64,000 nt of DNA from Pyricularia pennisetigena (lineage: Eukaryota > Ascomycota > Sordariomycetes > Magnaporthales > Pyriculariaceae): positions 54,789 to 118,788 of the forward strand of contig NW_021940930.1 in NCBI RefSeq assembly GCF_004337985.1. The letters run 5' to 3'. The notes under the pieces are model-generated. The model saw nothing but the letters and a program-made list of their open reading frames with translations. It did not search any database and was not told the origin of the DNA. Position 1 is the stretch's first letter. Each line of letters starts with the position of its first letter. A program made the position numbers and the translations under genes. Shown here one piece after another: positions 41,952-51,382 of the stretch.

Positions 41952-43203
41952 TTATTTCATATTCGACTCCTTTGCTCTATACCATTCTGGTATCTGATCG
42001 TCGGCGTAGTCCCAACACAGCGGTTTCTCAAATCTATACAAATCGGATGAAAGAGGCGTTGCATTTGAGAGATTAAGGCGGTGCGGGCGGCTCTCCGGCT
42101 CCATTTTGTACAACTCAAGCCAGGCCCAACGCTGTAATCGTGGACTCACATAACTGTCCCATTCACTGCTGGCAGTACAGTATTCGTAGCGTAAGGCGGG
42201 CGATTCGAGTTTGGCCGCCGTGATTGTTAAAAAGGTACTCCTTATGCCCAGATTCTGAATGTTCTGCCGAGCTAAGAGCGATGCCGGCCGAGGTTCGATT
42301 GGGAAAGTCCCCGGCTGACGTAAATTCCGGTTGGAAACACGAAATTGAGCATACTCAATCACGAAATCTGGTCTCGATGGCTGTTAAATAGTGTTGGTGT
42401 CCAATGATATTACCAACGCACAGTCATCACCAACGCGCCGAAGGGTGTCGATTTTGTGAACGTTGGGGAGATCGGGCCATATAATATTCCGAGTTGCCCA
42501 GCCTTGATCAGAAAGTTCCCTCAAATTTGAGCCGAACTCATCATCCATAGGTCCCAGTGGGTAAAATTGATGATTGATAAGGGTTTGTCTGGGAAACATC
42601 GAATATGCCTTGTTCCACGTAATAAAGTTGACACATGCCGTTGTGCTCGAAGTCGTAAGAATTGTTCGTACAGGGCACCCGCTAGTTTGAGTAATTCAGA
42701 TCTTCATGTCTAGCCGCGTACTAGTGCCGTAGATGTAGCGTGTTTGAGTCTCCTGGTGCGGAGTAAGCATTTGATAAACATATGGGTTTCTGTCTTCTTA
42801 CCGTATCGCCGCGCGGACTCTCATTCTGATAATTCTTATTTTCTTTAATGTACCTCGTGAACCGATCGGCATCATCGCCATTTTACACAAACACATCTAG
42901 AAATCGGACGATTTGATGGCCCAGCTCAAAAAAGTTGAGGGCAAATGTTCCCGAAACCAATGCGTCGCAGTTCCCGAGTAGGGATCGAAACTTGATAGGG
43001 TCATCCACAAAAGCCTTTAGGCGGATATTGATGTTGGTGACCTTCCTCAGGATACAGGCTTTAAGCCCATAAAAGCCTTTGCATACCCGAAACAATGCCA
43101 AAAAGTCGGCCAGGGTTAAGGTACGAAGAGAAAGCTTCGAGGACAGGGAAGTACTTTCCCGGATCAAGCAGCTCGACCAGCCTTGGCTGGCGCCTGCATG
43201 CAC
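41952..43203 (-). pseudogene. Fungal nucleotidyltransferase-like hypothetical protein, inactivated
   Basis: The reading order on the minus strand is KAFVDDPIKFRSLLGNCDAL, VSGTFALNFF (a GSxAL-type motif), then a region with shifted frames (DADRFTRYIKENKNYQNESP), TTACVNFITWNKAYSMFPRQ, LSDQGWATRNIIWPDLP, RRVGDDCALVISLDT and FVIEYAQFRV. This order matches a common mould family in which SGSFALQFF is followed by SDLDIF. Here the latter reads RFLDVFV, and in-frame stops (TGA near 42696-42698, TAA at 42384-42386) and frameshifts break the protein. The nucleotidyltransferase assignment is inferred from the motif geometry only. Confidence 0.65.
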
Positions 43204-43532
43204 TATTTGGAAAAACTGCCGTCATATTGCGGGGTTTTATCGATTTCTCAGGAATCGCTTTTGGCGAAAAATATCAAGACGACGACCCACAACACCAGTC
43301 TCGACTTTGGCGGGTGGGAGAACTAATCATCTCTGATTTTCGGGATGCCGAGTGGTACCAAAGCCAGGGATGGTTGGTGGTTAATATAGATGGAGAGAAT
43401 GAAGACGAGCAGCAGGAGGAGGAGTCTTGCTTGGGGCAAACTAGTTATACCAAGGAGGACTGCAATTTGGTCGAGAATTTGGGGCGTGGACGGTCGAGGA
43501 AAAGAAAACGGCTGACACCTGACGAGTTTTGA
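43095..43532 (+). CDS. Hypothetical protein (145 aa), weak
   Basis: An ATG-started frame overlapping the start of the minus-strand pseudogene. Its C-terminal half (WRVGELIISDFRDAEWYQSQGW...EDEQQEEES...GRSRKRKRLTPDEF) is protein-like: a short globular stretch, an acidic tract and a nuclear-signal-like basic cluster. No family recognised. The overlap with the 5' end of the pseudogene lowers confidence. Confidence 0.3.
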   Translation: MPKSRPGLRYEEKASRTGKYFPGSSSSTSLGWRLHALFGKTAVILRGFIDFSGIAFGEKYQDDDPQHQSRLWRVGELIISDFRDAEWYQSQGWLVVNIDGENEDEQQEEESCLGQTSYTKEDCNLVENLGRGRSRKRKRLTPDEF

Positions 43533-44054
43533 GCTGTATGTAGTTATTTAGGTACATGCTGTATCCTGCCAGTCTGAAGTGGCCTTTTCTCAGTCACTGT
43601 AGCAGGACTTTCGTCCGCAATGGTTGTCTCGACTACTTTACCAAAGCAAGGGGTGTAATCTTGGGGTCAGAAGAGTCCAACTGTCCTACGTCCATCTGGC
43701 GATCCTTGCTCGTCGTGACCAAGGCACAGCAAAATCACATTCAAACACACCGACTGCTACAAGAAAAAGAAATTCTCTTGCATTTCCCCCTCACATCAAA
43801 AATTTCAAAGTGTTCTACGGTCGTTGAGAAGAGGATTTGGCCCTGACGGATGTCATCCACCCCATCTATTTCATACCAGGCTTTAGTTATGTTTCCATTT
43901 TCTACAAGTACTTACGAAAAAGAAACAAAATAAGTCCCAAAATATACTCACAAACAGCCTTTATTATCAAGTTTTAAAGACAAACCACCCTCAGCCTCCC
44001 CACATATTCGCTGTTGTGACTGTAGGCCTGATCGGCGGGAAGTACTGGAGTTCA
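43533..44054. other. Intergenic; no gene seen
   Basis: AT-rich, with no motifs recognised. Confidence 0.5.
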
Positions 44055-44600
44055 TCAACAAGACTCGTCCAACCACGGCCTCCAGGCTGTTTTTTTTATC
44101 ACTGCTTTGGTGTTTCTAAATCCCAGAACGAGGCCGTTTGATCCTTGGCCCTCTAAAACTCCGGCCTCGTCCATATTCTAGCGGTTTTCCGGTTTAATGG
44201 CGCAGACCTCCGGAAAATCTAACCGTTGCCACCACTCCCTGATCTTTTCAGTTGTAGCTCCATTAATACGTTGGGAATCTATCCGCTGTGGTTTTTGTAC
44301 CTTAAGGGATGGATGCCGGGCCAAAAATGCGTTGATCCAACGTTTCCCAAACGGCCGGGAATCCCCCCGAACACGGAGGACCCGGCCAGCCAATTGACGG
44401 AGCTCTTCGTGGGTCGGTGGAAGCCCCAAAGCGGCTGTGTTAATGCCCAAGAAACCAAATGTGCTTCTTGGGTACCAGAAAGTCGCTGGAAGGGTTCTTT
44501 GGCTGTTATATGTGGTTGGGCGCCCTCACTCTCACTGCCATGCCACAATCAACCCACCGCAGGTGGATTAACGCGCGCGCGCTGTGTCTGGCTGGGCGGG
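44055..44600 (-). pseudogene. Fot/Tan-type (pogo superfamily) transposase, N-terminal half, decayed
   Basis: The minus strand reads HITAKEPFQRLSGTQEAHLV, then in another frame RPFGKRWINAFLARHPSLKV and RINGATTEKIREWWQRL, a CENPB-type DNA-binding region, and finally NMDEAGVLEGQGSNGLVLG, which holds the first catalytic Asp. The codon before NMDE is TAG where Tyr is usual. A frameshift lies near 44450. The second and third catalytic residues are absent. Sequence differs clearly from the knuckle-bearing pogo family in this window, so it is a separate lineage. Confidence 0.75.
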
Positions 44601-45019
44601 GCAGACGCACGGATGAAACAGGCACGGGTTGTGTGGGAAGGAGGGGGGCAATCAACCCGTGGGAGAACGTTCGTGGAATTAGATAGATCCGACTGCGACA
44701 TATGCGTCAAGATGCGGCGGTCTCAACGATGTTATTTTCACAGCTGTGCGATGCGTGGATCGACGCTAGACCCACAATTTGCCCGCCCTACTAATCCAAT
44801 CAATCAGATTGAATTGTGGTACTCTAATCGAAGACGCAAACCGACACGCTTATTAGGCGGCAATAACCCTTAAATCTGCTTGGTTTCTTGCTAGTTCATG
44901 CCTGAGGCAAATTATTCTTTTGCCCTACATATTGTAAAATGTTCACCACCTAATTTCAATCTCCTTTTCAATTTCATCTCGTCTCAAATGCCGATGGTGT
45001 CCGCATCCATGATTCCACA
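44601..45019. other. Intergenic / promoter of the APH gene
   Basis: No gene was seen. A CT-rich stretch just before 45020 is typical of fungal promoters. Confidence 0.5.
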
Positions 45020-46320
45020 ATGACCACTCAACCCACCAGGCTCCTCCTGTCGCAACTGAGCTGGGGAACGATAGACTCCACTCCGAAACAACTTCCCATC
45101 GACTATCCCGCTCTTTTAGATTATGCTTTGAATGTCAGACTATCTTCACTACAGGTCTCCTCGCCGCCCTTTTCAAAATGCGTTTTACTCCCACAACTCA
45201 ACTTTGGTGGGCTTCATCTCGTCCGGCTCATCAAGTTTGATGATGATGAAATCTGGGTGGTGCGCATCCAGCTGAATGGCGGCACGCAGCAAGCAAGGCA
45301 GCGACTGGTTGGAGAAGCTCATGCCCTGTCTCTCGTCCGCGAGCGGACTCGCATCCCTGTTCCTTTTGTCTTCGCATTTGAAAGCACGACTCAAAATCCC
45401 GTCGGCGTGCCATTCTTCCTAATGGAGTTCGTGCCAGGTGATACAGCGATGGATTCGTTTGGCGGCTACGAGGTCCACCGTGGCCAGATTCCCCAACATC
45501 ACAAACCTAGCTTCATGCGACAGATTGCTAAATTACAGGTATGCTTAGGTCTCGTTTACTACGGCTTCAGAGTGTCTAAGCATATAATTAAGTCTTTTTC
45601 AAACTAACAAAAATATACAAACAGGTGGAGATGGCGTCCGTTCGATTCTCCCAGATTGGAATGGTGATTCGGCAACATGATGGTTCATATACCATTGGAC
45701 CCTTGCCAATCCTAGGCGGACCATTTTCCACAGCAACCGAATACTTTAAAGCATGGGCTAAACATGCCAAGTTCCCAAAATCCGAGGAAGAACTGCAACG
45801 GTCCCTACCAGAGGGACTCGAAGAACTGAAGTCTTCCATCCTCAACTTCCCTTCGTTTTTGGCGGCTGCTGCAAATCAAATTCCCCTCCTCAACGGGCCT
45901 TTCCCGTTATATCACCCCGATTTCCGCCACAGTAACATCATCGTCGACACTAACTGCAATGTCCTGAGTGTTATCGACTGGGAAAATGCCTCGACGGTGC
46001 CATGGGAAATTGTACAACCACCACTGTTCCTCAGCACGGTCCCGGCCCCGATGAATTTGCGATCGGACTATGACGAGAACGGACTTCCCATAGACCCAGA
46101 AGAGAGAAGATCGTGGCAAGATCAAGAGGATTATGTTCGCTTCGCAAGGGAGGTGGAGGTAAAAAACAGACAGGATCATCGCTTATCAACAACACTGGGA
46201 AATCAAACTGTGCAGAATTTGGCGGGTGCATTCAAACTGTATCTCGATCCAGGAAAAATTGGGTTTTACTGCAAAGTTCTGGATCAATTCTCTGCCGATG
46301 CTAGAGGTAATGTAGTTTGA
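45020..46320 (+). CDS. APH-family phosphotransferase-like protein, two exons (404 aa)
   Basis: Exon 1 (45020-45538) and exon 2 (45625-46320) are separated by an 86-bp intron (GTATGC donor, actaac branch, acag acceptor; phase 0). The N-lobe has HLVRLIKFDDDEIWVVRIQL; the hinge is FFLMEFVPGDTAMD; the catalytic loop is LYHPDFRHSNIIVD (H-x-D...N intact) and the metal loop is VLSVIDWENASTVPWE. These are the core APH/choline-kinase motifs, so a functional small-molecule or protein kinase is possible; substrate unknown. It lacks the zinc finger of the paralogue at 21387-22827. The 3' end lies 70 bp from the pogo element at 46391. Confidence 0.85.
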
Positions 46321-46390
46321 ATGTATCACTTTTTGTTAGAGTAGCATTCTCCGGATTACAGTTTTTATTTGGTTTGTTAAACAGGATATA

Positions 46391-47306
46391 ACGTGGATGT
46401 ACATCTAGCAGCGCATGACACGTGCCGGCGCACTTTTCTTGGGAAACGTGATCCCCAACTTCAATAGGCGTCCTTTTGCACAACACAACAATTCAATCGA
46501 TACGAGTGAATCACAGATATTTCTTGCTATTAAAGCCCTTCAATCATCTAAAAATTTAAGCCGGCGAGCTGCTGCTAAGCTTACAATGTACCCGAATCGA
46601 TACGCCGCGCCAGAATGAACGGCAGACCTTCAAACGCCGAACGTCGGGCCAACTGTTGTAAATTAACAGAAAGCGAGGAGGAGGTTACTACTCAGTATAT
46701 ACTGAATTTGGTTTCCCGAGGATTTCCAACTCAGATCGCTGATGTGGCTGCAATCTGGTGGCCAACATAATGCCAAATACGACATCCAGGACTGCGATAT
46801 TTACAACTTTGACGAAACCGACTTTATAGGTCAAATTTGCCCAGGTATGGTCTTAACTGGGTCCGAACGACGCGGGAAAAGCAAAAAGGTACAACCTGGC
46901 AATCGAGAATGGGCGACTGCGATTTGCTGTATTAGTGGCGACGGCTACGATGTGCCCCCATTTCTTATCGTTAAAGGCGTCCACCACCTAGCCAATTGGT
47001 ACACAGAAGGCGGTCTTCCCGGCTTATGGCGCGTCAACTCCCTAAATAGTTCGATATATAAGAAAAAGGGCGAAAATGGAGAAGGAAATAGTACGCAATT
47101 AGCCATTAAACGACGATATGGCAATTGCGGCAAAACCGGATATAATGCACGTACTTGTCAGGAAAATAAAGAAATGTCCGATGTATATATTTCCGATTGT
47201 ATTGAAGTAAATTAAGCAATGCTGGAGTTGCAATTGAAGTTGGAACTGGTTCGGGGCCGAAAAGTGCGCCGGCACGTGTCATGCGCCGCCAGATGTACAT
47301 CCACGT
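46391..47306 (+). mobile_element. Complete non-autonomous pogo-like element, 916 bp (copy 5)
   Basis: Both termini are present as inverted repeats of about 48 bp beginning ACGTGGATGTACA and ending at ACTTTTC. Left flank TA; right flank TG, so the target duplication has probably mutated. The interior keeps a decayed N terminus (SEEEVTTQ...SRGFPTQIADVAAI), the first DDE Asp (IYNFDETDF) and the CCHC tail, with a large deletion between, so it must depend on a transposase elsewhere. Confidence 0.9.
46742..47215 (+). pseudogene. Internally deleted transposase (DDE start fused to zinc-knuckle tail)
   Basis: The frame runs 157 codons: IYNFDETDFIGQICPGMVLT with the first catalytic Asp, ICCISGDGYDVPPFLIVKGV, then after VNSLNSSIYKKK it jumps to GENGEGNSTQLAIKRRYGNCG, the linker and knuckle. 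The second and third catalytic residues are deleted. In the knuckle, the first Cys is Tyr and the His is Tyr (YGNCGKTGYNARTC), so zinc binding is lost. Both changes are G-to-A or C-to-T type. Confidence 0.85.
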
Positions 47307-47494
47307 TGAATGCTGAACTGAGGGCGAGAAATCCTGCCCACTTTCGGTGCACCCACTCTAGGTAGTTTTGGTAGTGCTTCACTTGCAATATGTTGCGCAA
47401 CATGCACATTATGTCGCAATGGTTGTTAGATTGGTCACCCCAGCCGGACAACCAAGCTGATTAGTTAAGTCAGTGAGGGTGTGCTTGAGCGGAA

Positions 47495-47545
47495 TCCGAT
47501 TTGTGGACCTTGAGTGGCAAATTGCGGGGTCCAGCGTCGTCGCAT
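47495..47545 (+). repeat. Dispersed repeat family B, copy 2 (3' part)
   Basis: aatccgatt, ggcaaa and tgcggggtccagcgtcg occur in the same order as in 38192-38240. Confidence 0.55.
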
Positions 47546-48998
47546 GGTGACGATTCGGCCTCTTAGTGGGCCGAGCACGGGATCTGTTACAAATTACAAA
47601 GGAAATAAATTGGAATCCTGGACTTTTTGAAAGACAACTACAGGCAATCGAAAGCACGGTCATTAGAGCGGGGTAAGTATCCCGACTATACGGTGGCAGC
47701 GCCAATCAGATATGAAGCTAAGAAGGGTATACGAAATAAATTCCTGGTTCGGTCATACGGCCTCTCTCCGGGGCTGTTGGTGATTCTTGGTTGCACGGCA
47801 ACCTGCGTTTTGCTTTCTCAGTGAACAATGGCTTGCTTCCCAAAATGCCCGTTGTTGGTTTCCCAGAACAGAGAGCCCTTAAGAAAGTTATACCCCGAGG
47901 AGAAGGAATAGGGACGGCCAATATTCGCACCAAGAATCCGCCGCTCTTCGGAACGGGCAAGTGGGTCGCAAACGAAGGAATGAAGCTCTTTGTAGCAGCT
48001 ACCAAACCTGCTCTATCCGAAATGATACTGAATATATAAATGGGCGCGAGCGGCCAGGATTCGTTAGCCAAGCGCCCGGAGATGAAACCCTTTCACGACA
48101 CTAACCCTTTTTTTGAGTGGGCAAATATCCCTGCCCGGCCTTGGCTGTAAGATGGCGGCCAATTCCCCACCAAACCACCTGGTGGCACCCACCCACAACA
48201 CTTCCATCCGTCGCGTTTGCCATCATGAGGGAGCACCTAGGCTAGCAGGCTGGATTGTGTACTTGCAAAAACCGTGAGATTGACATAGTTCTGTTGACGG
48301 GTGATTATTGCCTACATTAAGCTATCCCAAGATAAAATAACTAGCTTCTGTAGAAGTATCAGTATCTTCAACCGTTGCTCCAGTGTAGCCTAATTCTGCA
48401 TCCCGCAAGAGCACTTCTCGCCACGCTTAACCTCCTTCTTGCAACTGATAGCACAGCACGTCGTATAAGCGCTTCCAGACATGTTGACTAAGGACTGAGA
48501 AAGCTTTGTGTTACAAAATAATTTCAGTACAGGCTCACACTACGGGAGTATGGATTGGCACATACTTTATGGGATGTATAATGGTCGAATTGCAATAGAG
48601 CAGAATTTGTGAAGCTGTCGTCCTATAGCAAAAGTTAGTAATTTCGTAATGTGCTTAGCTACTCCATTGAAGTACGGAATCGCTCTGTACTTTTGGCAAT
48701 GGGGGGTGGGGTGGGGGGTTGAGTATACCAAGGAAATTATTGGAATAGTCCAAGCAAAAGTTTGTATGCATCTGAGATATTTGAAGACAAGTAGTTGGGA
48801 GACTGCGAGTCGGAAGGCAAGGAGATCTTTATACTTTATCGAGCCGGGTTTGCTAACGCTACGCCCACCCATCCTTTGAAACTTATATAACAGCCAGTAC
48901 TTTGATCGGGCTCAAAACTGCCTAATTCAGAAGCTTTCCCAAGGACTGCCTACTGGCAGCCAGATGCAGATGCTGTCCAACACACCCTCACGTTTATC

Positions 48999-49040
48999 GG
49001 AAGAATTATTGGAAGAATTATTGGAAGAATTATTGGAAGA
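48999..49040 (+). repeat. (GGAAGAATTATT)3.5 tandem repeat
   Basis: Three and a half perfect 12-bp units. Confidence 0.95.
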
Positions 49041-49119
49041 AAAAAGGCAAGTCGGCCTATTATTTGAATGGATTTAATACCGATTGGTTGAAAAGCCATG
49101 CCGGAGGTGCTGCAAGCTT

Positions 49120-49290
49120 ATCATGTGCACCATTCAGTCGGATGCAAATGTATCTTGCTCCAAATCACGAAAATGGAGGGCCTCCCGAATAACTGAGGAT
49201 ACATAATCCTACGAGGAATAGCTATTTCACTGGTCAAAGATAATGCACAGGCGCTTGGGCCTGACCATCCGGCTTGCTTTGTGACGTGGC
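49120..49290 (-). repeat. Dispersed repeat family B, copy 3
   Basis: On the minus strand the blocks gtcacaaagca, ttgaccagtgaaa, agctatt and ggaggccctccattttcgtg occur in the same order as at 38085-38180. Confidence 0.6.
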
Positions 49291-49812
49291 GTGTTTGCTG
49301 GCTATGCCCTGCAACCCGAAAATGACGTTGTGATATGGTGTGGGTTGTCAAGCGCCGAAAAGGTGACTAGTCCAGGGATACGAGCGCTGTCCATGGAACG
49401 TCGCGTAACAGGTTGGTCAAGGTTGGTTTTTTTCTGCGGGACTATGAGCCTCGCTAAGTCGAATTTGGAGTGGAATTCGTGGCCAAACAACTCTTTTAAC
49501 GTGGGAGATCCGAATGATTGCACTAGAGCAACCTCCGGTCAAGAATGCTTGTTAAAGTGCTGAATACAGGTGAGCATAATCTCCGCGTTAGAAAACCCTG
49601 ATTCTGACCGCGTAAATACAGTACCTGTTGGTAGCATATCTCATGCGTGAACTGCAGGATTGAGTCACGTGCACGCCCACGTGACTCTTTTTTGGCTGGT
49701 CCCAAGCCCTTAAATGGGCCAGTCTAGATAACCCTCTCGTATTTAGGTAGATACAATATACATGAATGAATCACCCGAATACTAGTAATACTTAGAAACG
49801 CGTTTTACCAGA

Positions 49813-50616
49813 TCATATGATCACATGAAGCCTATCCACAGTACTCGCAGGTAGATCAAGCGACAACCAATCGCTCGTTGGCCATTTCGTAAATATACAG
49901 AATGGTGGTAAAGTTTTACCGTCAGCGCTGCCCGCACCGATTAATGTACAACTCTCTCTGTTATTGGGATCTTCTGTGCGTGGTTTTTCATGCCTCTTTT
50001 TCGTTACAATCAGCACCGGTATCCGGCCATCTCTCACGCCCAATCTGGTACCGCATTCGTCACCGTTCCAAGCGGCGGAAGCCGTTATCCCAAGTTGAAT
50101 CACTCGGGCGGCAGTACGGCTATACCATTTTTCAACCAAGTCGATCTGTTGCTCAAAGCTTAGGCGATGCATTTCCACGGGCTGTTGCTTGGTAAGTTTC
50201 AATTCCGGATGCTTTTTAAACCATTGACCGTACCAGCTCCTGTTAACCGGTGGACTAGGCGGTATTCGATATCGACGCATCAGATTGGCGGCATATATCA
50301 CATGTTGTGAAGTAGGGTGCGCTCTCAGTTCGTCTAGCTGAACGATATACGCAACGAGCGCTCGATCTTCGGCCGCATTAAGGGTTGCTGGCCGCCCGGT
50401 AGCTTGTGGCGATATCTTCGGCTTCCCGTCAATCTGGAGACTCTGGACATGCTTGGCAACGGTCGGATACGTATACACGTGCCGGCCACAGAACACCGTG
50501 AGCGACTCCGACTTGGCCCTATTCCCCCGGGCAACGCCCGACCTGTTGTTATACATCTGAAGATATCGCCAATATCGACGGGCTGCTTGTATAGCGGGCG
50601 TCTCTGGGTCCGTCAC
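49813..50616 (-). pseudogene. pogo/Fot-type transposase, N-terminal 267 residues, truncated
   Basis: A stop-free frame encodes a CENPB-like DNA-binding domain (TYPTVAKHVQSLQIDGKPKI, AEDRALVAYIVQLDELRAHP, WYGQWFKKHPELKLTKQQPV) and the first catalytic Asp in SAAWNGDECGTRLGVRDG, where NGDE replaces the common NMDE. It ends after SDWLSLDLPAS, before the second Asp. The absence of internal damage suggests recent truncation, or a spliced or broken copy whose remainder is elsewhere. The likely outer end lies near 50723-50757, where gatttatcgg is repeated twice. Confidence 0.8.
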
Positions 50617-50722
50617 GATACCAATATAATAACGTCAAGAGGTGTTTGTTGCGTTGAGATTTAAATTTACATTCTAGAAAGGATATTTTGCTAACAATTT
50701 TGGTGGTGGGATTCCGATTGCA

Positions 50723-50777
50723 GATTTATCGGGCTTTACTGATTTATCGGACTTTTCATACCCCCTCTTTGAGGGGG
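50723..50777 (-). repeat. Putative transposon terminus: duplicated 10-mer beside a C5/G5 hairpin
   Basis: gatttatcgg occurs at 50723-50732 and 50741-50750, upstream (on the minus strand) of the transposase frame. Immediately outside is ccccctctttgaggggg (50761-50777), a perfect 7-bp stem with a 3-base loop. The duplicated subterminal word is typical of a transposase binding site. Confidence 0.4.
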
Positions 50778-51219
50778 CCACAACGCACAGCCCCCAAGTA
50801 GCCCTGTTTGCAGACTCAGTACCATAGTGGAGGAGCCAGAAGAGATGGAAGATGGGCGCGCGTAGAGTTGCATCAAAACGCTTCGGGCTTGGGAAGACAT
50901 TACAAGGCAGTACGAATTCAATATTGACGCTTGAGAATCCCATAGCAGTCCAAAAACGACCTTAAATTAGAGCAAGTTTTTAAAATCGGCCCATAATAGC
51001 TGTAGGCAACACGCTCATCGATTCCACGCTTAACCATGTGTTCCAAGCTATGGTATGGTATACTTTGCTCGTAATTACTAATACCCGACTATCGCAAATT
51101 CAACTCGGCGATAATGTCACTGCAAACGAGCTGGTCACTGTCTGGGATATTTGCCCCTCTGACAAAAATGGCCAAATAAATTGTAGGAATAAATTCGTTT
51201 AATGGTTGATGACAAGGCT
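50778..51219. other. Intergenic; no gene seen
   Basis: AT-rich. No motif was recognised. Confidence 0.5.
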
Positions 51220-51348
51220 AGCCAGCCAGTTGCCGTGCCCGCCGTAGGCCTTGTCCGTGGAGCGCTAGGCCCGTGCCGAGTTGGAGTCCGATGTTTTCTG
51301 GCTCAGGATAGTGCGCACCAGCGCGTCCAGCACCGAAAGAGCGTCTAC
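51220..51348 (-). pseudogene. HhH-GPD DNA glycosylase relic
   Basis: The minus strand reads LDALVRTILSQKTSDSNSAR, then a TAG, then RSTDKAYGGHGNW. LVRTILSQxTSD is the signature of the Nth/MutY-type helix-hairpin-helix glycosylase fold. The HhH motif and iron-sulphur loop are absent, so only about 40 codons survive. Confidence 0.6.
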
Positions 51349-51382
51349 TCTAATTTAATTCTCGTGAGCTGAATTATTACTG

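Larger units (their letters stand above)
47307..49812. other. Gene-poor interval with dispersed repeats
   Basis: Holds family B copies (47495-47545, 49120-49290) and the 12-bp tandem repeat. Frames at 47718-48071 (minus) and 47791-48039 (plus) overlap, and neither has a motif. A G-rich stretch (ggggggtggggtgggg-like) lies near 48700-48720. Confidence 0.5.
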
